Source: Pedobacter sandarakinus
Lineage (GTDB): Bacteria; Bacteroidota; Bacteroidia; Sphingobacteriales; Sphingobacteriaceae
Assembly: GCF_026240095.1 (NCBI RefSeq)
Contig: NZ_JAPIVG010000001.1
Location: 1,054,001-1,118,000 of the forward strand
Reading direction: 5' to 3'
Length of the DNA stretch: 64,000 nt
Position numbers and translations under genes: made by a program. Below, in pieces: positions 52,496-60,700 of this stretch; position 1 is the stretch's first letter, and each line of letters opens with the position of its first letter. Under the pieces are notes generated by a model that saw only the letters and a list, made by a program, of their open reading frames with translations, was not told the origin of the DNA and searched no databases.

Positions 52496-53063
52496 TATTC
52501 TTCTCTATACAGATTTTTAAATTCCGCTTACCATTTTGGATGTAGCTCTTTACCTTTAGCATGTCGTAGCCGGTGATATCGGCTACCTCTTTATAGCACT
52601 TTTCCTGTAGATAAAATAAATCTACGCTTTTTCGCTGTTCTTCGGTTAAAGTTTCCATGCACTTTTCCATAATGGTAAGTTGCGTTTCTTTTGTGTTGTC
52701 GATATCTAGATGCACCAGGTCTGTATTTTCCACAAAAGTATCATCGATGGAAACATGGCTATGTTTTGCCGATTTCCGCAAAGCCATTAAACAATGGTTA
52801 CGCGTTAAAACGTGCAACCAGCTTTTGAAATTTTGTACCTCGTGTATTTTTAGCTTGCCTACCAGTTCCTCGAAAATTTGCATTACAGCATCTTTGCTTA
52901 GTTCTTCATCCTTAAAATAATTAAGGCAAACCCCAAAAACAAGGTGCATATATTTGTTATAAAGTGATCCCAATGCATCTAAATTGCCAGTATTTTTATA
53001 CTCGGCAATTAGTTTGGCATCATCTTGCTGCGTGTTTCCAGCTGTATACTTTATAAACTTCAA
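52485..53063 (-). CDS. ECF-type sigma factor (non-ATG start)
   Basis: 192 residues translated from TTG at 53063 (KFIKYTAGNTQQDD); no in-frame ATG lies near the conserved N terminus. Region 2 (YNKYMHLVFGVCLNYFKDEE, DAVMQIFEELVGKL, NFKSWLHVLTRNHCLMALRK) and region 4 (CYKEVADITGYDMLKVKSYI) are present, so this is an ECF sigma with short length. The target promoter is not known. It is coupled with the TonB-C anti-sigma. Non-ATG starts in both genes suggest low or controlled expression, if the starts are right. Confidence 0.9.
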   Translation of the reverse strand: MKFIKYTAGNTQQDDAKLIAEYKNTGNLDALGSLYNKYMHLVFGVCLNYFKDEELSKDAVMQIFEELVGKLKIHEVQNFKSWLHVLTRNHCLMALRKSAKHSHVSIDDTFVENTDLVHLDIDNTKETQLTIMEKCMETLTEEQRKSVDLFYLQEKCYKEVADITGYDMLKVKSYIQNGKRNLKICIEKNSGE

Positions 53064-53138
53064 AAAAAGGGGAGCTAAGTCAAAATTTCATTCAAGTATA
53101 AAAAATATTTCTGAGTGATGTGGCATAGGCCGATGATT

Positions 53139-53146
53139 TACCTTTG
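53139..53146 (+). promoter_or_regulatory. -7 promoter box of the DUF4197 gene
   Basis: TACCTTTG, an exact TAnnTTTG match; no clear -33 TTTG. The message would start near 53149, giving about 100 bases of leader to the ATG at 53252. Confidence 0.45.
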
Positions 53147-53251
53147 GCAATTTAACATTCTTAGCTTTCAGCCCTAAAAATGCTATATTTATTTTGTAAA
53201 CCATGCCAGATTATGGCAGCTGATTTGCTTAACAAAACCAAACACACACAG

Positions 53252-54013
53252 ATGACTACAATTAAAATGTTAACCGCATCGCTGGCTATTTGCTTTGCGC
53301 TTGCTCCAAAAGCAAATGCCCAAATTAACCTTGGCGATATTTTTAAAAAGGTAATTGAGAAGCAAGGCGCTTCTACCAATGCAACGGGAACGCCCACTAC
53401 ATTCGAAATAGGACAAGGTATAAAGGAGGCTCTACAAATCGGAGTATCTGCAGGGGCAGATCGATTATCGGTTAAAAATGGCTTTTTAGGGAACTTAGCT
53501 GTGAAAATTTTAATGCCTCCTGAAGCACAAAAAGTGGAAAGAACTTTAAGGGGTTTAGGCTTTAATAAGCTTTGCGATAATGTGATTACCAGCTTGAACA
53601 GAGCAGCGGAAGATGCCGCAACAGAAGCAAAGCCTATATTTATTTCGGCAATTAAGCAAATGACTTTAACCGATGCAACAAACATATTGCTTGGAAAGAA
53701 AGATGCCGCTACCGAGTATTTTAAACGTGTTACAACGGCGCAGTTGATGCAAAAGTTTAGTCCAATTGTTACCGCAAGTTTAAATAAAGTAAATGCCACG
53801 AAGTATTATACCGACTTAACCACGCAATACAACAGGTTGCCTTTAGTAAAACCGGTAAATACCAACCTAACAGAATACGTAACTCAAAAAGCCATTGATG
53901 GTTTATTTATTGAAGTGGCGAAAGAGGAGCTCAAAATCAGGGATAATTTTAGTTCGAGAAGCTCTACCTTATTGCAAAAAGTTTTTGGCTACGCTGATAA
54001 AAAGAAAGGATAA
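53252..54013 (+). CDS. Secreted DUF4197 family protein
   Basis: 253 residues from the ATG at 53252 (MTTIKMLTASLAICFALAPK), which starts a signal peptide ending at ANAQ; ATGs at 53180 and 53213 would add residues ahead of it. The DUF4197 body is helical: IGQGIKEALQIGVSAGADRL, GFLGNLAVKILMPPEAQ and YYTDLTTQYNRLPLV are family hallmarks. Function unknown; it is periplasmic and probably monomeric. It is alone between the sigma gene and the propeller lipoprotein. A terminator follows. Confidence 0.88.
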   Translation: MTTIKMLTASLAICFALAPKANAQINLGDIFKKVIEKQGASTNATGTPTTFEIGQGIKEALQIGVSAGADRLSVKNGFLGNLAVKILMPPEAQKVERTLRGLGFNKLCDNVITSLNRAAEDAATEAKPIFISAIKQMTLTDATNILLGKKDAATEYFKRVTTAQLMQKFSPIVTASLNKVNATKYYTDLTTQYNRLPLVKPVNTNLTEYVTQKAIDGLFIEVAKEELKIRDNFSSRSSTLLQKVFGYADKKKG

Positions 54014-54035
54014 GTCTTGCTAAAATAATAAAGCT

Positions 54036-54073
54036 AAAAAGATCTGGGTTTGGAAACTCCCCGGATCTTTTTG
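54036..54073 (+). terminator. Intrinsic terminator after the DUF4197 gene
   Basis: AAAAAGATCTGGG (about 54036-54048) pairs with CCCGGATCTTTTT (about 54060-54072; one wobble) and is followed by T residues. Confidence 0.7.
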
Positions 54074-54099
54074 TTTAAAAACAATTCGTAAAATTGCAC

Positions 54100-55029
54100 A
54101 TGATGAAATTTCGGGTGCCATTTTTATTCGCTTTTAGTGTTTGTATCACTTTGTTTTTCGGATGTAATTCGGGCAACCAGACCGCAACTAAGTCTGAAGC
54201 TGTTTTGGATACCGTATCGTTAAGCAGCAAAAGTTACGCTTTGGCCTATCAGGATGGCGACAAGATTGTAGCCACGAGCATTGATACCATGAAGCAGATA
54301 TCATTTGGCGGCGCAACAGACCCTGCAATTTCACCCGACGGAAACATGTTTGCTTACACAGTGCCCGATTCTTCTGGCGGGCGGAGCATTTGGATTGCAG
54401 ATTTAGAAAACAAGAGTCAGTTGCAATTACAAACCAACAGCAATAACTTTTACGGGGCAACCTGGGCGCCTGATGGTCATTTAGTGGCCTTTAGTATTTC
54501 TAATAAAGACGGTGTATGGAAAATTGGGCTAATGAAACCCGATAATACCGGTTTTGTAATTTTGGATAACCACTCGAAAGTGAGTTACAATGCCCCAACA
54601 TGGAAGGGCAATAAAGAACTCGTTGCCCACAATTTAGATACACTATTTACTTTCGATGCTACCGGAAAATTATTAACTACCCAAGATATAAGCGAGTTAA
54701 TAAGCAAAGATTATGGTTTATCTAGTAGCAGCAAATTCTTTTTTACGCAGGATGGAAATACATTGGTTTTTAACGCAACCCATGGTGAAAGTGTAGCAGA
54801 ATTAAAGTCGAGACTGGAATCTGTATTCTCCTTAGATTTAAAAACGAAAAAGATTACAAGAATCTCGCCTGCGGGGATTAATGTACCTTATCTTTTTGTA
54901 ACTGCCGACGACCGGATATTTTTCAGTGGCGCAGCAGTGCCTTTTACCAATCAGAAAGTTTATTTTGCGGATTTGGAAGGAAACGTTAAAACGCTGGTAG
55001 AGCGGGGCGCAAATCCAAATGCGAATTAA
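54100..55029 (+). CDS. Lipoprotein with TolB/PD40-like beta-propeller
   Basis: 309 residues from the ATG at 54100 (ATG ATG, either could be used). The signal peptide ends in the lipobox LFFGC (about Cys22 of the longer form). Repeats of the PD40 kind are visible: ATDPAISPDGNMFAYTV, GATWAPDGHLVAFSIS, FFTQDGNTLVFNAT. This resembles the TolB C-terminal propeller without the N-terminal TolB domain. Role unknown; it could bind peptides or protein at the envelope. The gene starts 26 bases after a terminator and is followed by the 355-base gap before groES. Confidence 0.82.
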   Translation: MMKFRVPFLFAFSVCITLFFGCNSGNQTATKSEAVLDTVSLSSKSYALAYQDGDKIVATSIDTMKQISFGGATDPAISPDGNMFAYTVPDSSGGRSIWIADLENKSQLQLQTNSNNFYGATWAPDGHLVAFSISNKDGVWKIGLMKPDNTGFVILDNHSKVSYNAPTWKGNKELVAHNLDTLFTFDATGKLLTTQDISELISKDYGLSSSSKFFFTQDGNTLVFNATHGESVAELKSRLESVFSLDLKTKKITRISPAGINVPYLFVTADDRIFFSGAAVPFTNQKVYFADLEGNVKTLVERGANPNAN

Positions 55030-55384
55030 TGTGCTTTCTTGCCAAATTTTAAACTTTGACAGGTTGAATGTTGACAAAGGACCAATTGTAGTGCAAAATA
55101 AACCCGATTGCAGCGTAAAGCCCCGCATTCCTGATTTTTTATCGGGGCGGGCTTGAAGTGTAAAGCGGGACCGAACCCTGCCGAAAAGCATCACCAATAC
55201 CTTTTCAAAAATAAATGCCATTTAGAAGGCTGGTCATTCTGCCAAGCTGACACCTTCTATTCTTGATTTGTTTTGATTTTGACAGTACAGGTGCAAATTT
55301 GTCCCTGAAAACCTATTGGCATAAAAAGTGTTAATTGTATGCTTAGTTAAAAAACTTAAATCAAAATAAAAAATAATAAAAGTT
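55030..55384. other. 355-base gap before groES: GC-rich patch and candidate heat-shock control region
   Basis: No gene. Bases 55110-55180 contain a G+C-rich hairpin (AGCCCCG at 55119-55125, CGGGGC at 55143-55148) and the word GTAAAGCGGGA similar to the patch at 48.4 kb. Bases 55223-55259 contain TAGAAGG ... CCTTCTA. The last 65 bases are A-rich leader. Confidence 0.4.
55223..55259 (+). promoter_or_regulatory. Candidate groESL regulatory site
   Basis: TAGAAGG and CCTTCTA flank CTGCCAAGCTGACA (55239-55252), two self-complementary TGnCA words eight bases apart. No CIRCE element (TTAGCACTC-N9-GAGTGCTAA) is present. I recall TGnCA-N3-TGnCA ahead of some Bacteroidota heat-shock genes, but cannot verify it here. 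Confidence 0.28.
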
Positions 55385-55675
55385 ATGGCGTTAAACCTTA
55401 AACCAATTGCTGGCAGTTCGAACAGAGTAATAGTTGAACCGGCTGCGGCAGAAGAGAAAACTGCATCGGGTTTGTATATCCCTGATACTGCGAAAGAAAA
55501 ACCATCTAAAGGAACTGTAGTTTCTGTTTCTGAAGAGGATGCTGACGGTAAAAAAGCTAGTGTAAAAGTTGGCGATGTTGTTATTTATGGTAAATATGGT
55601 GGTACCGAATTTCCTTATGAAGGAAAAGACTACTTAATTATGCGTGAAACAGATATCTACGCGGTAGTTGGGTAA
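55385..55675 (+). CDS. groES: Co-chaperonin GroES
   Basis: 96 residues, the usual length of Hsp10. The mobile loop is EEKTASGLYIPDTAKEKPSK and the roof hairpin is VSEEDADGKKASVK; the C-terminal MRETDIYAVVG is typical. It caps the GroEL ring and enables ATP-dependent folding. groEL begins 86 bases downstream in the same direction with no terminator, so the two form an operon. Confidence 0.98.
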   Translation: MALNLKPIAGSSNRVIVEPAAAEEKTASGLYIPDTAKEKPSKGTVVSVSEEDADGKKASVKVGDVVIYGKYGGTEFPYEGKDYLIMRETDIYAVVG

Positions 55676-55761
55676 TTCTTTAAGTTAAAAATAGAAGTTA
55701 AAATGATAAGATGATGCGGTTTAACAGATCGTAAGTCGTAATTCTAAAAATAAAAACAAAA

Positions 55762-57396
55762 ATGTCAAAACAAGTAAAATATAATGTAGAAGCCCGCGAC
55801 GCCCTGAAACGTGGCGTTGATATCTTAGCTAACGCAGTAAAGGTAACATTAGGCCCGAAAGGCCGTAACGTAATTATCGACAAGAAATTTGGTTCTCCGG
55901 CAATTACTAAAGATGGTGTAACTGTTGCAAAAGAAATCGAATTGAAAGATGCGGTTGAAAACATGGGCGCTCAAATGGTTAAAGAAGTAGCTTCTAAAAC
56001 AGCAGATATTGCTGGTGATGGAACTACAACTGCTACGGTTTTAGCACAAGCCATTATTACTACAGGTATTAAAAATGTTGCTGCGGGTGCAAATCCAATG
56101 GATTTAAAACGTGGTATAGACAAAGCTGTTGCAGCTGTTGTAGAGAACCTAAAAACGCAATCGCAAACGGTTGGTGAAGACAACAACAAAATTAAGCAAG
56201 TAGCTTCTATCTCAGCTAATAATGATGAGGTGATTGGTGCATTAATTGCCGAGGCAATGGGTAAAGTGGGTAAAGATGGTGTAATTACTGTTGAAGAAGC
56301 AAAAGGTACTGAAACTGAAGTGAAAACAGTAGAAGGTATGCAATTTGATAGAGGTTACTTATCTCCATATTTTGTTACCAATGCTGATAAAATGGAAGCA
56401 GAATTAGATAATCCTTACATTTTAATTTACGATAAAAAGATCAGCAACATGAAAGAATTGTTGCCGGTTTTAGAGAAAACAGTACAAACTGGTAAACCAT
56501 TGGTTATCATTTCTGAAGATTTAGATGGTGAAGCATTGGCTACTTTAGTGGTAAACAAAATCCGCGGTTCATTAAAAGTTGTTGCTGTTAAAGCACCAGG
56601 ATTTGGCGATAGAAGAAAAGCAATGCTAGAAGATATCGCAATTTTAACAGGTGGTATTGTTGTATCAGAAGAAAGAGGTTACAAATTAGAAAACGCTGAT
56701 TTAACTTACCTAGGTTCTGCTGAGAAAGTTGTTGTTGATAAGGATAACACTACTGTAATTAATGGTGCCGGTAATTCTGATGACATTAAATCTCGAGTGA
56801 GCCAAATCAAAGCTCAAATTGAAACCACTACATCTGATTACGACAAAGAAAAATTACAAGAGCGTTTAGCTAAATTAGCTGGCGGTGTTGCGGTTCTTTA
56901 TGTTGGTGCAGCAAGTGAAGTTGAGATGAAAGAGAAAAAAGACCGTGTTGATGATGCTTTACATGCGACCCGTGCAGCAGTAGAAGAAGGTATTGTTGCA
57001 GGTGGTGGTGTTGCTTTCATCCGTGCGGTAGCGTCTATTGCTGATTTGAAAGGCCTTAACGAAGATGAAAATACTGGTATTCAAATCATCCGTCGTGCTA
57101 TCGAAGAGCCATTACGTCAAATCTGTGAAAATGCAGGTGTTGAAGGTTCTATCGTAGTTCAGAAAGTTAAAGAAGGTACGGCAGATTATGGTTACAATGC
57201 CCGTACTGGTGCTTACGAAAACTTAATCGGTGCAGGTGTTATTGATCCAACTAAAGTATCTCGTGTTGCTTTAGAAAACGCAGCGTCAATTGCAGCTATG
57301 TTATTAACTACAGAAGTTGTTCTTGCAGATGATCCTGAAGAAGCAGCTGCGCCAATGCCTCCAATGGGCGGTGGCGGTATGGGTGGCATGATGTAA
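55762..57396 (+). CDS. groEL: Chaperonin GroEL
   Basis: 544 residues, full length. [13 protein letters not shown] contains the ATP-site Asp and Thr residues, the apical [10 protein letters not shown] and CENAGVEG regions are normal, and the C-terminal tail is GGGGMGGMM, the flexible GGM repeat inside the folding chamber. It forms the 14-mer with GroES. Single-copy here. It ends at a strong terminator about 45 bases on. Codon use is notably biased toward GCA/GTT/GGT, consistent with high expression. Confidence 0.99.
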   Translation: MSKQVKYNVEARDALKRGVDILANAVKVTLGPKGRNVIIDKKFGSPAITKDGVTVAKEIELKDAVENMGAQMVKEVASKTADIAGDGTTTATVLAQAIITTGIKNVAAGANPMDLKRGIDKAVAAVVENLKTQSQTVGEDNNKIKQVASISANNDEVIGALIAEAMGKVGKDGVITVEEAKGTETEVKTVEGMQFDRGYLSPYFVTNADKMEAELDNPYILIYDKKISNMKELLPVLEKTVQTGKPLVIISEDLDGEALATLVVNKIRGSLKVVAVKAPGFGDRRKAMLEDIAILTGGIVVSEERGYKLENADLTYLGSAEKVVVDKDNTTVINGAGNSDDIKSRVSQIKAQIETTTSDYDKEKLQERLAKLAGGVAVLYVGAASEVEMKEKKDRVDDALHATRAAVEEGIVAGGGVAFIRAVASIADLKGLNEDENTGIQIIRRAIEEPLRQICENAGVEGSIVVQKVKEGTADYGYNARTGAYENLIGAGVIDPTKVSRVALENAASIAAMLLTTEVVLADDPEEAAAPMPPMGGGGMGGMM

Positions 57397-57433
57397 TCCG
57401 TATTGAAACCATATTCGCGAAACTATTTCGTGT

Positions 57434-57473
57434 AAAAAAAACCTTGGGATAATTTATCTCAAGGTTTTTTTTT
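57434..57473 (+). terminator. Intrinsic terminator of groESL
   Basis: ACCTTGGGAT (57441-57450) pairs with ATCTCAAGGT (57456-57465), with one G-T pair, followed by nine T residues. The rest of the 316-base gap to the next gene shows no gene or recognisable consensus promoter. Confidence 0.88.
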
Positions 57474-57712
57474 GTGCCTTTAAATTCTACTAAACCGATT
57501 TTATTCCTAAAACGTGAAGTGGTTGATTTGTATTGGTGTAAATATTTATTTGTGTAATAGAAAGATTACGTTCTTTGACTTTAGATGTTGAACGATGAGT
57601 ATGAGAGCTCAATACTCATAACTAGGTAGGTGTTAATCAGACAATGGTACACCCGATTGATTTAGCATATTATTATTGTCCCGAAGTGTTTGAGATTAAG
57701 AAGCCCCGTTAG

Positions 57713-60700
57713 ATGAGGAGATGGCCGTTTTTCCCCCTGTTTTTAGGGTTAATTTTGTTTACGTCTTTTTGTTTTGGCCAGATTACCATTGGAACCGTTG
57801 ATAAAGGTCCATTCGCACCTGGAAGCACCATTGCAGCGCCATTCAAAATTGCCAACGGTTGTACTGAAAAAGGCAACATCTTTCAGCTTTATCTGTCTGA
57901 TCAGAATGGGAATTTTGGCTCGGAAAAGTTGATTGGAACTTATACGGGTTTCTATAGCACATATGTCAATGGTGTTATCCCAACTTCGGGTATTGTGCCA
58001 GGTGTTGGTTATAAGCTCCGCATTAAGACAACAAGCCCAGTTTCAGTAAGTACAGAATCCGCTGCATTCGAAATTAAGGCAGCCTCGGCTGTAGAGGCGA
58101 AACTTACATCAAATTACTTAAATGCCGCAAATACCGAGACTTTTGGTACTTGTATTAGTAAAGCCAACAATCAGTTTTTCATCAACAATGAGTCCACTAA
58201 CTCTGCTTCCGTTACAGCAAGCATTACCAATGAGCTTTTAGGGGGTACAACCGCGTTAAATTTTCCTACACCCATTCAAAGTTTTGTTGCCGATCAGGCG
58301 CATTATACAATTCTTGCAAAGGCGGTAATGCCCGATGGTACTGTCGGCACAAAGGCTTATCTCTTAATTAACAATAGAACAATAACCGCCTTCGGAACTT
58401 CGGGAAATAACATTGTTTGTTTACCTGTTGGGCAATTGGAGTTCAATGTTGATTTTACCTCGGTTTCTGGAATCCAAAACAACTTTCCCGGCGATATTTA
58501 TACTATTGTGTGGGGCGATGCAACTTCAACAGAATATACCCTTTGCGATATCAAAAACAATGGAGGTAAGGTTGGGCATGCTTATAACAGGTCGTCTTGC
58601 GGAAGTACCTCGATAACCAGTGCCGGTACTATTTTCAATGCCTTTCCTGTAACGATAAATGTTTCTAATACTTTCTGCGGAACGGTAGGTACACCCGTAT
58701 CTTCTTCTGCAAAGGTGGTTGTAAAACCCACCAATTCGTTTGCTTTTACCTCTCCGGGATGTACAAATACCAACATAACTTTCGAAAACACTTCTGTTTT
58801 AGGAGAAAACCCCGACACCAACACCCCTGAATGTTCGCCCAATATTATCACCTATAATTGGTTTATTGATGGTGTAATCACTGCTGTTAATAAGCCACGA
58901 TCTTTTAACCTGGTTACCAAATTCTTAACGCATGGCGAACACATCATTAGGCTCGAATCTACAAGTTCGGGTGCCTGCGATGCTGATCCTGTGGAGATGA
59001 AAATCTGTATTCAAGATCCACCAAAACCTATTTTTACATTACCCCAAACGACCATTTGCTCGGGTAGTATTTTGAAGCCAACAGATCTTTCTATTGTTGA
59101 CAATATCTGTGATGCTGCAAATGTTTACTCATGGAGTGTAACACCCGCTGTAGCTTATGCGAATGGTACCAATGCCGCTAGTAAATCTCCCGAATTTAAT
59201 TTCGCCACTCCGGGAGTTTATACTATCACTTTAAACATTACAACGCCCTCCTGTGGATCGGTGGTATCATTGCCTCAAACAGTAATTGTTAATTCATCTC
59301 CAACTGCCACGCTTTCGCCAGATTTAACACTTTGTAACCTGGCCACTTACGATTTCAATAACACAACATCCAGTCCTACTAAAACCATAATCTCCGGAAC
59401 TGCCCAGGAAAGCTCCGATACATATACCTGGGTTGTTGTGCCTTCTGGTCCTGGTACTTATAGTTTTGCATCAGGAAGTAATAACAAATCCAAATATCCT
59501 TCAATAAAATTTGATAGCTACGACACCTATACTGTTAGTGTAACGCATAAAAACAACTGCGGATCGGTTACTGCTACCCAAAAACTCACTTTTACAACGG
59601 CACCTGTTGTTAATGCAGGTCCGGATCAAACCATTTGTTTCACAGAAGCGGGCTTTAACCTTTCGGGAGTTATTACTGGAACCACAAGTACGCAAACCTG
59701 GGTTGGTGGCAGCGGTACTTTTACGCCAAATAGAAATGCACTGAATGCCGTTTACACGCCTACGGCTGCAGAAAAAAAGCTTGGCACAGTTACCCTAAGG
59801 CTACGGGCTACAACTGCGCTTGCCGCACCTTGTAATCAGATTGATGATGACCTGATCCTTACAATTAAGCCAGATTTAGGATTGACCTCCTCCTCTTCTA
59901 TTACCATCTGCAGTGGAAATAGTGTAGCCTATACGCCTGCCAGTGCTGTGAGTGGTACAGTATTCAACTGGACCGCTAGTGGAACTTCAAATGTGACGGG
60001 GTTTACATCTTCAGGAACTGGCAATATTAATGATGTGTTGACCAACACAAATCTCGCAGCCAACGGTACGGTAACCTACGTTATTACACCGAGCAAAGAT
60101 GGTTGTACAGGCACTCCTTTTAATCTGGTAGTTACGGTAATACCGAAACCTAATGTAACAGCTAGCGCCGTAAAAATGAGCATTTGCAATAACAGCGGAA
60201 CTTTCATCACATTAACATCGAACGCACCAAATATCAATTACCTATATAACAGTAGTGTGACGGGTAGTATCACTGGAAACACAGATCGCCCGGTTGCAAC
60301 TTCTTCAAATCAAATTGATGATATTCTTATCAATACCAGCAATGTTTCCGGATCAGTTACGTACACTATTACCCCGGTAACGGCAGGAGGATGTGTGGGT
60401 ATTCCAACTTCCATAACAATTAGCGTAATGCCAAGCGCTACGCTAGCCAATGCGGGGGCAGACGAACGCATCTGCAATGCCACAAGTTATACCCTTAAAG
60501 GCAATGCTGCCATTATCGGGAACGGAAAATGGACAATTGTTAATGCTCCAAACCCTGTAACTTTTTCTGATGACACTAAAAGCAACGCTATAGTTTCAGG
60601 TTTACTTCCTGGCAACACTTATGTGCTTAGATGGACAATTAGCGATGGCATTTGTAGCAGTAGTAATGATGATGTACAAATTACTGTTAACCAGCCAAGC

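Noticed and set aside
53161..53799. Long minus-strand frame opposite the DUF4197 gene
   Set aside because: The plus strand encodes a signal peptide and the DUF4197 pattern; the antisense translation has no family features.
55030..55384. CIRCE element for HrcA control of groESL
   Set aside because: The CIRCE arms TTAGCACTC and GAGTGCTAA do not occur in the gap.
57300..57396. Met/Gly/Pro-rich repeat at the end of groEL
   Set aside because: It is the normal flexible GGM tail of GroEL, not a mobile or tandem repeat.
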